From contig JACFNS010000195.1 of assembly GCA_019454705.1 (NCBI GenBank), positions 1 to 5,555 on the forward strand: a DNA stretch of 5,555 bases, written 5' to 3'. Every line of letters begins with the position of its first letter. Position 1 is the stretch's first letter. The notes below the pieces were generated by a model that saw only the letters and a list, made by a program, of their open reading frames with translations, was not told where the DNA came from and searched no databases. The stretch is from Taibaiella sp. (GTDB taxonomy: Bacteria; Bacteroidota; Bacteroidia; Chitinophagales; Chitinophagaceae). Positions 1-4,948 of the stretch are shown in pieces. Both the position numbers and the translations under genes were made by a program.

Positions 1-183
1 GTCATTATCGTAGCTCCTACGGAAACCACCACCGCCACTGTTGCCATTACGGTCGTTGTCATAACTCCTGCGGAAACCACCACTGTTGCCGCCACGGTCG
101 TTGCTGCGGTATCCACCGCCACCACTACGGTCATTACTCCTGTAACCACCGCCGCCGTTATTGCTCCTGAAGCCACCACCGCC
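1..183 (-). repeat. Degenerate in-frame tandem repeat encoding the Gly/Arg-rich tail
   Basis: The DNA holds imperfect repeats of 27-45 bases, recognisable on the plus strand by recurring words such as ggaaaccaccac, ccaccgcc and acggtcgttg. They encode about five units (residues 93-101, 102-112, 113-126, 127-141 and 142-153), each starting with a Gly run followed by Phe or Tyr, Arg and Ser. Early units end in RSN(D), while later ones have RRSYDND. The array continues past the left edge. Unit lengths are multiples of three, so copy-number change would keep the reading frame. Confidence 0.8.
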
Positions 184-459
184 ACGGCTGTTGCCGCGGT
201 TGTTGCCTCCCTGAGCATTCTTAGGCTTCGATTCTTTTACACTGATTACCTGTCCTTCAAAAAAGGTACCGTCAATATTGTCAATAGCATCATAGCTTTC
301 AAACCTGTCCGCCATTTCCACAAAGCCGAAACCACGGGGTAAACCCGTCTCGTTATCAATTGGAATTTTTACAGAAACGATATCGCCGAATTCAGAGAAA
401 AGCGTGCGCAGACTGTCTTCACTGGTTTGCGGGTTCAGATTACCAACAAATAAATTCAT
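1..459 (-). CDS. RRM-domain RNA-binding protein with Gly/Arg-rich tail (3' end outside window)
   Basis: Translating the minus strand from the ATG at 459 gives 153 codons with no stop before the window edge, so the C-terminus is missing. Residues 1-75 form one RNA recognition motif. RNP2 is LFVGNL (3-8) and RNP1 is RGFGFVEM (42-49), with the RNA-stacking aromatics F4, F44 and F46 present. After a short Lys/Ser linker (about 76-92) comes a low-complexity tail of repeated units such as GGGGFRSNN, GGGGYRSNDRS and GGFRRSYDND, rich in Gly, Arg, Asn and aromatic residues. Small single-RRM proteins with glycine-rich tails are common in Bacteroidota and cyanobacteria, where they bind single-stranded RNA and act in post-transcriptional control, often in cold or stress responses. 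The specific target here is unknown. The start is supported by a promoter about 20 bases upstream and an A/T-rich leader typical of Bacteroidota. The gene is divergent from the META-domain gene. Confidence 0.93.
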   Translation of the reverse strand, partial: MNLFVGNLNPQTSEDSLRTLFSEFGDIVSVKIPIDNETGLPRGFGFVEMADRFESYDAIDNIDGTFFEGQVISVKESKPKNAQGGNNRGNSRGGGGFRSNNGGGGYRSNDRSGGGGYRSNDRGGNSGGFRRSYDNDRNGNSGGGGFRRSYDND

Positions 460-478
460 AAAATAATAATTAATACCC

Positions 479-508
479 CAAACCTACATAAATAAGGTGA
501 ATAACAAA
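479..508 (-). promoter_or_regulatory. Bacteroidota-type promoter for the RRM protein gene
   Basis: Read on the minus strand, TTTG (508-505) is followed by 18 bases and then TAGGTTTG (486-479). This matches the Bacteroidota housekeeping promoter, TTTG about 19 bases before TANNTTTG. Transcription would start near 472-475, leaving a leader of roughly 15 bases before the ATG at 459. Such a short, AT-rich leader without a Shine-Dalgarno sequence is normal in this phylum. Confidence 0.7.
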
Positions 509-628
509 CCTTTTTAAGTAACAAATACCGTTATATTTTTTATAAAGTGGCGGGGTATGTAGCGTGATATAATAATACAACTGCATACATATTAGCCCTT
601 TACATACATGGGGTAATGCTGTAGTGTA

Positions 629-660
629 TTGTTATTGCCCGACATTTTTCACTACATTTA
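629..660 (+). promoter_or_regulatory. Weak candidate promoter for the META-domain gene
   Basis: TTG (629-631), 21 bases, then TACATTTA (653-660) resembles the Bacteroidota TTTG/TANNTTTG promoter with one mismatch in the -7 box. A start near 666 would give a leader of about 12 bases before the ATG at 679. The match is modest and could be chance in AT-rich DNA. I see nothing else defined in the 460-678 gap. Confidence 0.3.
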
Positions 661-678
661 TCCTGTAAAACCGATGTT

Positions 679-1134
679 ATGAAATACATGAAGGCCTTAT
701 TGATGGTAACTGTACTGTGTGGTATTTTCTGCTCTATGGGCAACGATGCCATGGCGCAAAAGAAAAAGAAAGAAAAGCCCCGTAAGCCGGCCACGCTGGA
801 AAATACCTATTGGTCGCTGTATGAAATGGATGGCAAAATGGTAGAAACACCTGCTACCGAACGCGAGGTATATATAAAACTGCTGGACAAAAAAAGCCAG
901 CTGGAAGGATATGCAGGATGCAATATCATTACCGGCAGCTATGAGCTGACTAAAGAATCGCTGGAATTTGAGGCTACGGCTACCTTGCGTGCATGCGACG
1001 ACATGACTAAAGAAAACTATGTCTTCAATGCCCTAAACAATACTAACCGCTACGAACTGAATGGCGAGCACCTGCTGCTATACAACGGCACCTACCTGCT
1101 GGCTATATTCCAGGCAAAATATTACGACGAATAA
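679..1134 (+). CDS. Secreted META/HslJ-like domain protein
   Basis: This 151-residue protein has an N-terminal signal peptide: basic start MKYMK, hydrophobic core about 6-22, and a likely signal peptidase I site AMA|Q at 26/27. There is no convincing lipobox before C14 or C18, so it is probably a soluble periplasmic or exported protein. A very basic stretch, KKKKEKPRK (28-36), follows the cleavage site. Residues about 40-148 fit the META domain of HslJ and related proteins: a tryptophan in ENTYWSL (W45), the hallmark GYAGCN (78-82 region, C81), G86 and Y88, and the second conserved cysteine in TLRACDD (C106). HslJ in Escherichia coli is linked to novobiocin resistance and heat shock, but the biochemical role of META domains is poorly known, so no function is assigned. 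A second ATG at 688 is possible, but the first keeps the usual basic signal-peptide start. The gene is monocistronic and ends in the hairpin at 1133-1159. Confidence 0.85.
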   Translation: MKYMKALLMVTVLCGIFCSMGNDAMAQKKKKEKPRKPATLENTYWSLYEMDGKMVETPATEREVYIKLLDKKSQLEGYAGCNIITGSYELTKESLEFEATATLRACDDMTKENYVFNALNNTNRYELNGEHLLLYNGTYLLAIFQAKYYDE

Positions 1135-1159
1135 AAAAAGGGCCATGCGGCCCTTTTTT
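1133..1159. terminator. Bidirectional intrinsic terminator
   Basis: GGGCC (1140-1144), loop ATGC, then GGCCC (1149-1153) forms a 5-bp GC stem. Seven A bases lie on the left and six T bases on the right. It therefore ends in a U tract on either strand and can also be extended by A-T pairing. It starts inside the stop codon of the META-domain gene and lies 24 bases beyond the stop of the convergent aldehyde dehydrogenase gene, so it probably serves both. Confidence 0.85.
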
Positions 1160-1182
1160 GTTGTTATTTGTTTTTCCGCTTT

Positions 1183-2709
1183 TTAGATATGAAACTTGAT
1201 ACCCTGCGCTAATGGCAATTGGTCGCTCCAGTTGACGGTATTTGTTTGCCTGCGCATGTAGGCTTTCCAACTATCCGAGCCGCTTTCACGTCCGCCACCT
1301 GTTTCTTTCTCTCCGCCAAATGCTCCGCCTATCTCAGCACCACTGGTACCTATGTTCACATTGGCTATACCACAGTCACTACCCATATGCGACAGGAATG
1401 TTTCCGCTTCGCGCATGTTCAGCGTCATGATAGCTGAAGACAAGCCTTGCGGTACGCCATTCTGCATGGCAATTGCCTCCTGTATAGAATTATACTTCAT
1501 GATGTATAGTATCGGCGCAAAAGTTTCGTGTTGCACTATGGGCATGTCATTTGATGCTTCATAAATGCAGGGTTTTACATAGCAACCGTTTTTGTATTCT
1601 TTGCCTTCCAACACACCACCTGCTACTACGGCTTTTCCGCCCTGTGTTTTTATCGCTGCTAATGTGTCCATGTATTGTTGTACAGCATCCTGGTCTATCA
1701 AGGGGCCTACGTGGTTTTTCTCGTCCAGCGGGTTGCCTATGCTCAATTGTTTATATGCTGTGGCGAGTTTTTTCTTAAATGCATCGTACACCTTCTCGTG
1801 AATAATGAGGCGGCGTGTAGTGGTACAACGTTGCCCACAAGTACCCACCGCACCAAATACGGCTGCACGCATAGCTATATCCAGGTCGGCATGTTCGGTA
1901 ATGATGATGGCGTTGTTGCCACCCAACTCCAACAGGCTGCGGCCTAACCTGCCGCCCACAGCGGCACCTACTGCCTTGCCCATACGGGTAGAGCCTGTGG
2001 CAGAAACTAATGGTATGCGTGTATCGTTGCTCATCCATTCACCTACTTCGCGCGCACCTGCTACCAGGCCACATACTCCTTCGGGTACCTTATTGGCCTT
2101 AAATACATCACTGATGATATTCATGCAAGCTATAGCCGATACAGATGATTTCTCAGATGGTTTCCATACACATGTATCGCCACACACCCAAGCTATAAAT
2201 GCATTCCAACTCCACACCGCCACGGGAAAGTTGAAGGCGCTGATAATGCCCACCACACCCAGCGGGTGCCATTGCTCATACATCCTGTGCTGCGGGCGTT
2301 CGCTATGCATGGTTAGCCCGTACAACTGACGTGATAAACCTACTGCGAAATCAGCGATGTCTATCATCTCCTGTACCTCGCCCAGGCCTTCCTGCAGACT
2401 TTTGCCCATTTCGTAACTTACTAGTTTGCCCAGCGCTGCTTTGTTTTTTCTTAAAGCTTCGCCAACCTGCCTTACCACTTCACCACGCCTGGGTGCGGGC
2501 CACATGCGCCATTCTTCAAAGGCAGCCTGCGCCTGCTCTACCACCGCATCATAAGTTTTGCGGTTGGCCGCATGTACAGATGCTATCTCCCTTCCATCCA
2601 CCGGCGAAAAGGAAACTATTTTCTCTCCACCTGCTTTCTTCCATTTAGTGCCGGTAAAAGCACCTTCGTTCTTCTTATCTATACCGAGTTGTTTCAGTTC
2701 TTTGTTCAT
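1183..2709 (-). CDS. amaB: L-aminoadipate-semialdehyde dehydrogenase (ALDH7 family, antiquitin-like)
   Basis: A full-length 508-residue NAD(P)-dependent aldehyde dehydrogenase. It oxidises alpha-aminoadipic semialdehyde (in equilibrium with piperideine-6-carboxylate) to aminoadipate in lysine degradation, probably in the cytoplasm. Catalytic features are all present: oxyanion Asn N160 in AFNFPV, cofactor-binding K183 in WKPSE, the GSTRMG turn (239-244), general base E261 in ELGGNN, nucleophile C295 in GQRCTT, and E395 in HETFAPI. Assignment to ALDH7 rather than generic ALDH rests on antiquitin-like stretches: GEVQE (110-114), the C-terminal GTSGAEIGGAFGGEK (454-468), GGGRESGSDSWKAYMRR (471-487) and LPLAQGIKF near the end. 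E114 and R294 align with the two human ALDH7A1 residues (E121, R301) that grip the aminoadipate end of the substrate. The start at 2709 gives the expected length. No other lysine-pathway gene is adjacent. The symbol amaB follows Pseudomonas usage; pcd is an alternative name. Confidence 0.92.
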   Translation of the reverse strand: MNKELKQLGIDKKNEGAFTGTKWKKAGGEKIVSFSPVDGREIASVHAANRKTYDAVVEQAQAAFEEWRMWPAPRRGEVVRQVGEALRKNKAALGKLVSYEMGKSLQEGLGEVQEMIDIADFAVGLSRQLYGLTMHSERPQHRMYEQWHPLGVVGIISAFNFPVAVWSWNAFIAWVCGDTCVWKPSEKSSVSAIACMNIISDVFKANKVPEGVCGLVAGAREVGEWMSNDTRIPLVSATGSTRMGKAVGAAVGGRLGRSLLELGGNNAIIITEHADLDIAMRAAVFGAVGTCGQRCTTTRRLIIHEKVYDAFKKKLATAYKQLSIGNPLDEKNHVGPLIDQDAVQQYMDTLAAIKTQGGKAVVAGGVLEGKEYKNGCYVKPCIYEASNDMPIVQHETFAPILYIMKYNSIQEAIAMQNGVPQGLSSAIMTLNMREAETFLSHMGSDCGIANVNIGTSGAEIGGAFGGEKETGGGRESGSDSWKAYMRRQTNTVNWSDQLPLAQGIKFHI

Positions 2710-2730
2710 ATTTTTAACAGTGCTTATGAC

Positions 2731-2764
2731 CGAAAGTAATTAACTTTAAATATTGAATGGCAAA
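2731..2764 (-). promoter_or_regulatory. Candidate promoter for the aldehyde dehydrogenase gene
   Basis: On the minus strand TTTG (2764-2761) is followed by 22 bases and TACTTTCG (2738-2731), one mismatch from TANNTTTG. The spacer is at the long end of the Bacteroidota range. Transcription would start about 17 bases upstream of the ATG at 2709. The -33 box abuts the start of the divergent antitoxin-like gene, so the two units would share control DNA. Confidence 0.4.
2733..2747. promoter_or_regulatory. Short palindrome between divergent genes (possible operator)
   Basis: AAAGT (2733-2737), AATTA, ACTTT (2743-2747) is an inverted repeat centred at 2740, midway between the ALDH start and the TA-like module. 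Each arm overlaps a candidate -7 box: TACTTTCG read leftwards (2738-2731) and TAACTTTA read rightwards (2741-2748). It could be an operator for autoregulation of the TA module. It could also be a by-product of two back-to-back AT-rich promoter boxes. The arms are only five bases, so chance is not excluded. Confidence 0.3.
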
Positions 2765-2767
2765 GAT

Positions 2768-3019
2768 ATGGAAACTATAACGCTTGAGATAAATGATAAA
2801 GAGGTGCTAAAAAAGCTTCATGTACTTGAAGAAAAACGGCTGATTACTATCATCAGGCAAACTACTATTGACTCTCCCGCCCTCAAAGGTGAACCGATGA
2901 GTATTAAAGCCTTCAAAAAATGGCTTCAAGTTGCTGAAACCACTTCATCAATTTCACTGAAAGATGCAAAAGCAAAATGGGCCAAAAAGAAAACCCAACT
3001 GCAAAAAAGTATGAAGTAA
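2768..3019 (+). CDS. Small antitoxin-like protein, first gene of a TA-like module
   Basis: The 83-residue product from the ATG at 2768 is small, charged and Lys-rich (METITLEIND at the N-terminus, KAKWAKKKTQLQK near the C-terminus). It has no signal peptide or membrane segment. A short beta-like start is followed by largely helical sequence. The segment GEPMSIKAFKKWLQVAE (41-57) followed by ISLKDAKAKWAKKK (62-75) resembles small antitoxin-like proteins that precede ParE-type genes in Bacteroidota. That resemblance is from memory of the pattern and no search was run. The identity rests mainly on its position directly before, and overlapping, a ParE-like toxin gene. I see no clear helix-turn-helix or ribbon-helix-helix, so DNA binding is uncertain. 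A TTG at 2753 would add five residues (MNGKD), but the ATG is preferred because the candidate -7 box at 2741-2748 would place the transcript start near or after that TTG. It lies divergent to the aldehyde dehydrogenase gene. Confidence 0.6.
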   Translation: METITLEINDKEVLKKLHVLEEKRLITIIRQTTIDSPALKGEPMSIKAFKKWLQVAETTSSISLKDAKAKWAKKKTQLQKSMK

Positions 3020-3330
3020 GGATTAGTATATCCGCCTTACAGAATATTGATGAAATAACCGGTTATATAGCATTTATTGAGCTACAGCCTGATAATGCGG
3101 CTAAAGTCGGTGATGCAATTTATGATACCATTGACAGAATACAACTTCATCCTCTCGCTTTCAGAGAATGTGAGGAACTGGTAACAAAAGGGAAAATATA
3201 CAGACGCGCGCGTTGCCTCTCCTGGTCAATCATATATAAGGTGGCAGGTACTGACATACTGATATTGGGCATCATTCACGATTCAAGAAAACCGATTCAC
3301 ACAAAAAAACTCAGAAGTATAAAATCCTAA
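2977..3330 (+). CDS. RelE/ParE-family toxin-like protein
   Basis: The 117-residue product has the RelE/ParE superfamily pattern. A first strand, YEVRISISA (12-20), leads to two helices, ALQNIDEITGYIAF (20-33) and PDNAAKVGDAIYDTIDRIQLHP (38-59). The beta-sheet core has the basic YRRARC (75-80), then SWSIIYKV (82-89), ILILGIIHDSRKP (94-106) and a Lys/Arg-rich end. This C-terminal pattern (Y-R, I-x-Y, H-x-x-R) is closer to ParE than to the mRNA-cutting RelE or HigB types. ParE proteins poison DNA gyrase, but some family members cut mRNA, so the target is inferred. The only ATG before the conserved core is at 2977, inside the antitoxin-like gene. It gives a 43-base out-of-frame overlap and a 10-residue leader not typical of the family, so expression is probably coupled to the upstream gene. 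The stop overlaps the stop of the convergent epimerase gene. Confidence 0.82.
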   Translation: MGQKENPTAKKYEVRISISALQNIDEITGYIAFIELQPDNAAKVGDAIYDTIDRIQLHPLAFRECEELVTKGKIYRRARCLSWSIIYKVAGTDILILGIIHDSRKPIHTKKLRSIKS

Positions 3331-3863
3331 AACACACTCCTCCACTCTTCCAAAGCAGGAAACGACAAATCCCTTGCAGAAATAACAGGCTCGTCCACAC
3401 CCCAGTCAAAACCAAAGCTGTTGTATAAAATGCCTGTGTCGTGGTCCTTGCTATACTCTGAGGAAACTAAGTAATAAGTAATTGCATCATCGGTCAGTGA
3501 TTTGAACCCATGCGCGAAGCCTTCCGGTATATAGTATGCTTTGTGATTATCAGCACTCAACTCCTGCGCGTGAAACTGCTTGAATGTGGGCGAATCTTTA
3601 CGCAGGTCGATAATCACATCGAGTATGGCACCCTGAGGGCAAAACACCACTTTGGCATGCTGGTGCGGCGGTGTCTGAAAATGCATGCCGCGTATCACGT
3701 CTTTCTTCGACAGGGAAAAATAACTCTCTTTCAAATCGAAACTGATACCTTGCTGGGCCAATGTAGTGGCGTGAAATGTTTTGACAAAGCTACCCCTGTC
3801 ATCGTAAAATGCGGGCAGGTCAATAACAAACGCGCCGTTTAGTATGGGTGTAAATTGCCACAT
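3327..3863 (-). CDS. rfbC: RmlC/RfbC-like sugar-nucleotide 3,5-epimerase (cupin fold)
   Basis: A 178-residue protein with the RmlC signature. RGMHFQ (58-63) carries the catalytic His H61. K71 lies in HAKVV, then come IIDLRKDSPTF (84-94), the YIPEGFAHGF loop (111-120) and Y131. D165 in ISARD aligns with the Asp partner of the catalytic His. The usual WND motif reads YNS (147-149), a modest departure. RmlC enzymes invert C3 and/or C5 of a 4-keto-6-deoxy-hexose nucleotide. Here the operon makes CDP-4-keto-6-deoxyglucose, so the substrate is probably CDP-linked rather than the classical dTDP sugar. It could be a mono- or bifunctional epimerase. The ATG at 3863 overlaps the TGA of the upstream gene (TGATG) and has a GGAG ten bases before it. 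An in-frame ATG at 3905 would add 14 residues of upstream coding sequence and is less likely. It is the last gene of the operon within view. Confidence 0.88.
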   Translation of the reverse strand: MWQFTPILNGAFVIDLPAFYDDRGSFVKTFHATTLAQQGISFDLKESYFSLSKKDVIRGMHFQTPPHQHAKVVFCPQGAILDVIIDLRKDSPTFKQFHAQELSADNHKAYYIPEGFAHGFKSLTDDAITYYLVSSEYSKDHDTGILYNSFGFDWGVDEPVISARDLSFPALEEWRSVF

Positions 3864-4948
3864 CAGCTTAAATCTCCAAAGTATTCTTTTATCTGCGCCA
3901 TGCACTTCTCATGCGCAGTGTGTTCACGGTCGGCATACCAGTCCGCAGTCCAGCGTATAGCTGTACGAGCGTCCAGTTTGGGTTGCCAGCCTATCATCTG
4001 TTTGGCTTTATTGCTGTCCAGCAGCAACAGTTTAGCCTCGTGCAGTGCACCTTCCTGTTGCAGCACATTATACGTACCCCTGCCAAATTGCTGTATGAAA
4101 ATATTGGTCAGTTCCTCCACCGTCAGCATATCCTCCTCATTAGGGCCAAAGTTGAAAGCCGTAGTATATTCTTCAGGCTGCTCACTCATTTTAGCCGCCA
4201 GGTACAGGTAAGCACCCAATGGCTCCAATACATGTTGCCATGGCCTTATAGAGTTGGGGTTGCGCAGGTTTACCGGCTGGTCAAATTCCAGCGCGCGTAC
4301 TATATCGGGTATGATGCGGTCGTCAGCAAAATCCCCTCCGCCTATCACATTGCCCGCCCTTACCGAGGCTACTGATTTCTGATGTTTATTGTAATCAGCA
4401 GGATTGAAAAACGAACGCTGGTATGATTCAATCACTATCTCCGCAGCGGCTTTACTGGCAGAGTAAGGGTCGTAGCCGCCCAGCTTATCATCTTCCTTAA
4501 ACGGTGTGCCCCGTTCCGGGTTCTGGTACACCTTATCGGTAGTTATCATCAGCCCGATGCAGGGCTGCTGCACATCACGCAACGCATTCAGCATATGCAC
4601 GGTGCCCTGTGTGTTTACCATAAAGGTATCAACCGGCTGCTCGTAGCTGCGCCGCACCAACGACTGTGCCGCTAAATGAAAAACGAAATGCGGTTCGAAT
4701 CGCACAAGTTCGCCATGCAGCATATCCAAATCGCGCAGGTCGCCTTCTACGGATGCATAACAAAGCTCATTGCCATTTACCTGGTTGTACAGGTCATTAT
4801 CTTTCTCCGGTGCCAGCGCGTAACCTTTTACATCCGCGCCCAGCCATTGCAGTATCTGCAACATCCACGCGCCTTTGAAGCCCGTATGCCCCGTCAGGAA
4901 AACACGCTTGCCTTTATATACCGAACGTAAGTAATCAGCAGTTACCAT
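3863..4948 (-). CDS. rfbG: CDP-glucose 4,6-dehydratase
   Basis: A full-length 361-residue extended short-chain dehydrogenase (Rossmann fold). It converts CDP-glucose to CDP-4-keto-6-deoxyglucose with a tightly bound NAD. The nucleotide-binding loop is TGHTGFKGAW (from residue 19; glycines 20, 23 and 26). The catalytic triad region is TTDKVY (136-141), where Asp-Lys replaces the Asp-Glu of dTDP-glucose dehydratase, with Y162 and K166 in YDPYSASKAAAE. AGNVIGGGDF (198-207), RIIPDIVRA and RPWQHVLEPL (235-244) are typical of RfbG and separate it from RmlB and GDP-mannose dehydratase. The ATG at 4948 overlaps the rfbF stop (ATGGTAA) by seven bases. A GTG three codons earlier (4957) is possible but less likely. 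The TGA overlaps the start of the epimerase gene. This stop/start chaining indicates one translationally coupled operon. Confidence 0.94.
   Translation of the reverse strand: MVTADYLRSVYKGKRVFLTGHTGFKGAWMLQILQWLGADVKGYALAPEKDNDLYNQVNGNELCYASVEGDLRDLDMLHGELVRFEPHFVFHLAAQSLVRRSYEQPVDTFMVNTQGTVHMLNALRDVQQPCIGLMITTDKVYQNPERGTPFKEDDKLGGYDPYSASKAAAEIVIESYQRSFFNPADYNKHQKSVASVRAGNVIGGGDFADDRIIPDIVRALEFDQPVNLRNPNSIRPWQHVLEPLGAYLYLAAKMSEQPEEYTTAFNFGPNEEDMLTVEELTNIFIQQFGRGTYNVLQQEGALHEAKLLLLDSNKAKQMIGWQPKLDARTAIRWTADWYADREHTAHEKCMAQIKEYFGDLS
3874..3877 (-). promoter_or_regulatory. Ribosome binding site deciding the epimerase start
   Basis: GGAG on the minus strand (3877-3874) lies ten bases before the ATG at 3863-3861, inside the last codons of the dehydratase gene. 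With the TGATG stop/start overlap it favours the 178-residue start over the longer reading frame from 3905. Confidence 0.55.

Noticed and set aside
1..183. Repeats that at first sight resemble a CRISPR or other non-coding array
   Set aside because: The repeats are imperfect, have no unique spacers and stay in frame with the RRM gene, where they encode Gly-rich units. They are coding repeats.
718..735. Possible lipoprotein signal in the META-domain protein (C14 or C18)
   Set aside because: The residues before each cysteine (TVL and GIF) do not fit a lipobox, while AMA|Q further on is a good signal peptidase I site.
600..794. Minus-strand open frame of 64 codons opposite the META-domain gene start
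   Set aside because: Its Phe run is the reverse of the AAG/AAA codons of the Lys-rich segment of the real gene. No domain or promoter supports it.
1805..2329. Plus-strand open frame of 174 codons inside the aldehyde dehydrogenase gene
   Set aside because: It lies wholly opposite conserved ALDH7 sequence, has a Pro/Thr/Ala-rich composition typical of antisense reading, and shows no recognisable domain.
2753..2767. TTG start for the antitoxin-like gene
   Set aside because: An ATG follows five codons later. The candidate -7 box at 2741-2748 would put the transcript start at or after this TTG. It is not fully excluded.
3864..3905. 14-residue N-terminal extension of the epimerase from the ATG at 3905
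   Set aside because: The extension is out-of-frame dehydratase sequence with no family similarity. The ATG at 3863 has a GGAG and a TGATG overlap and gives the usual RmlC length.
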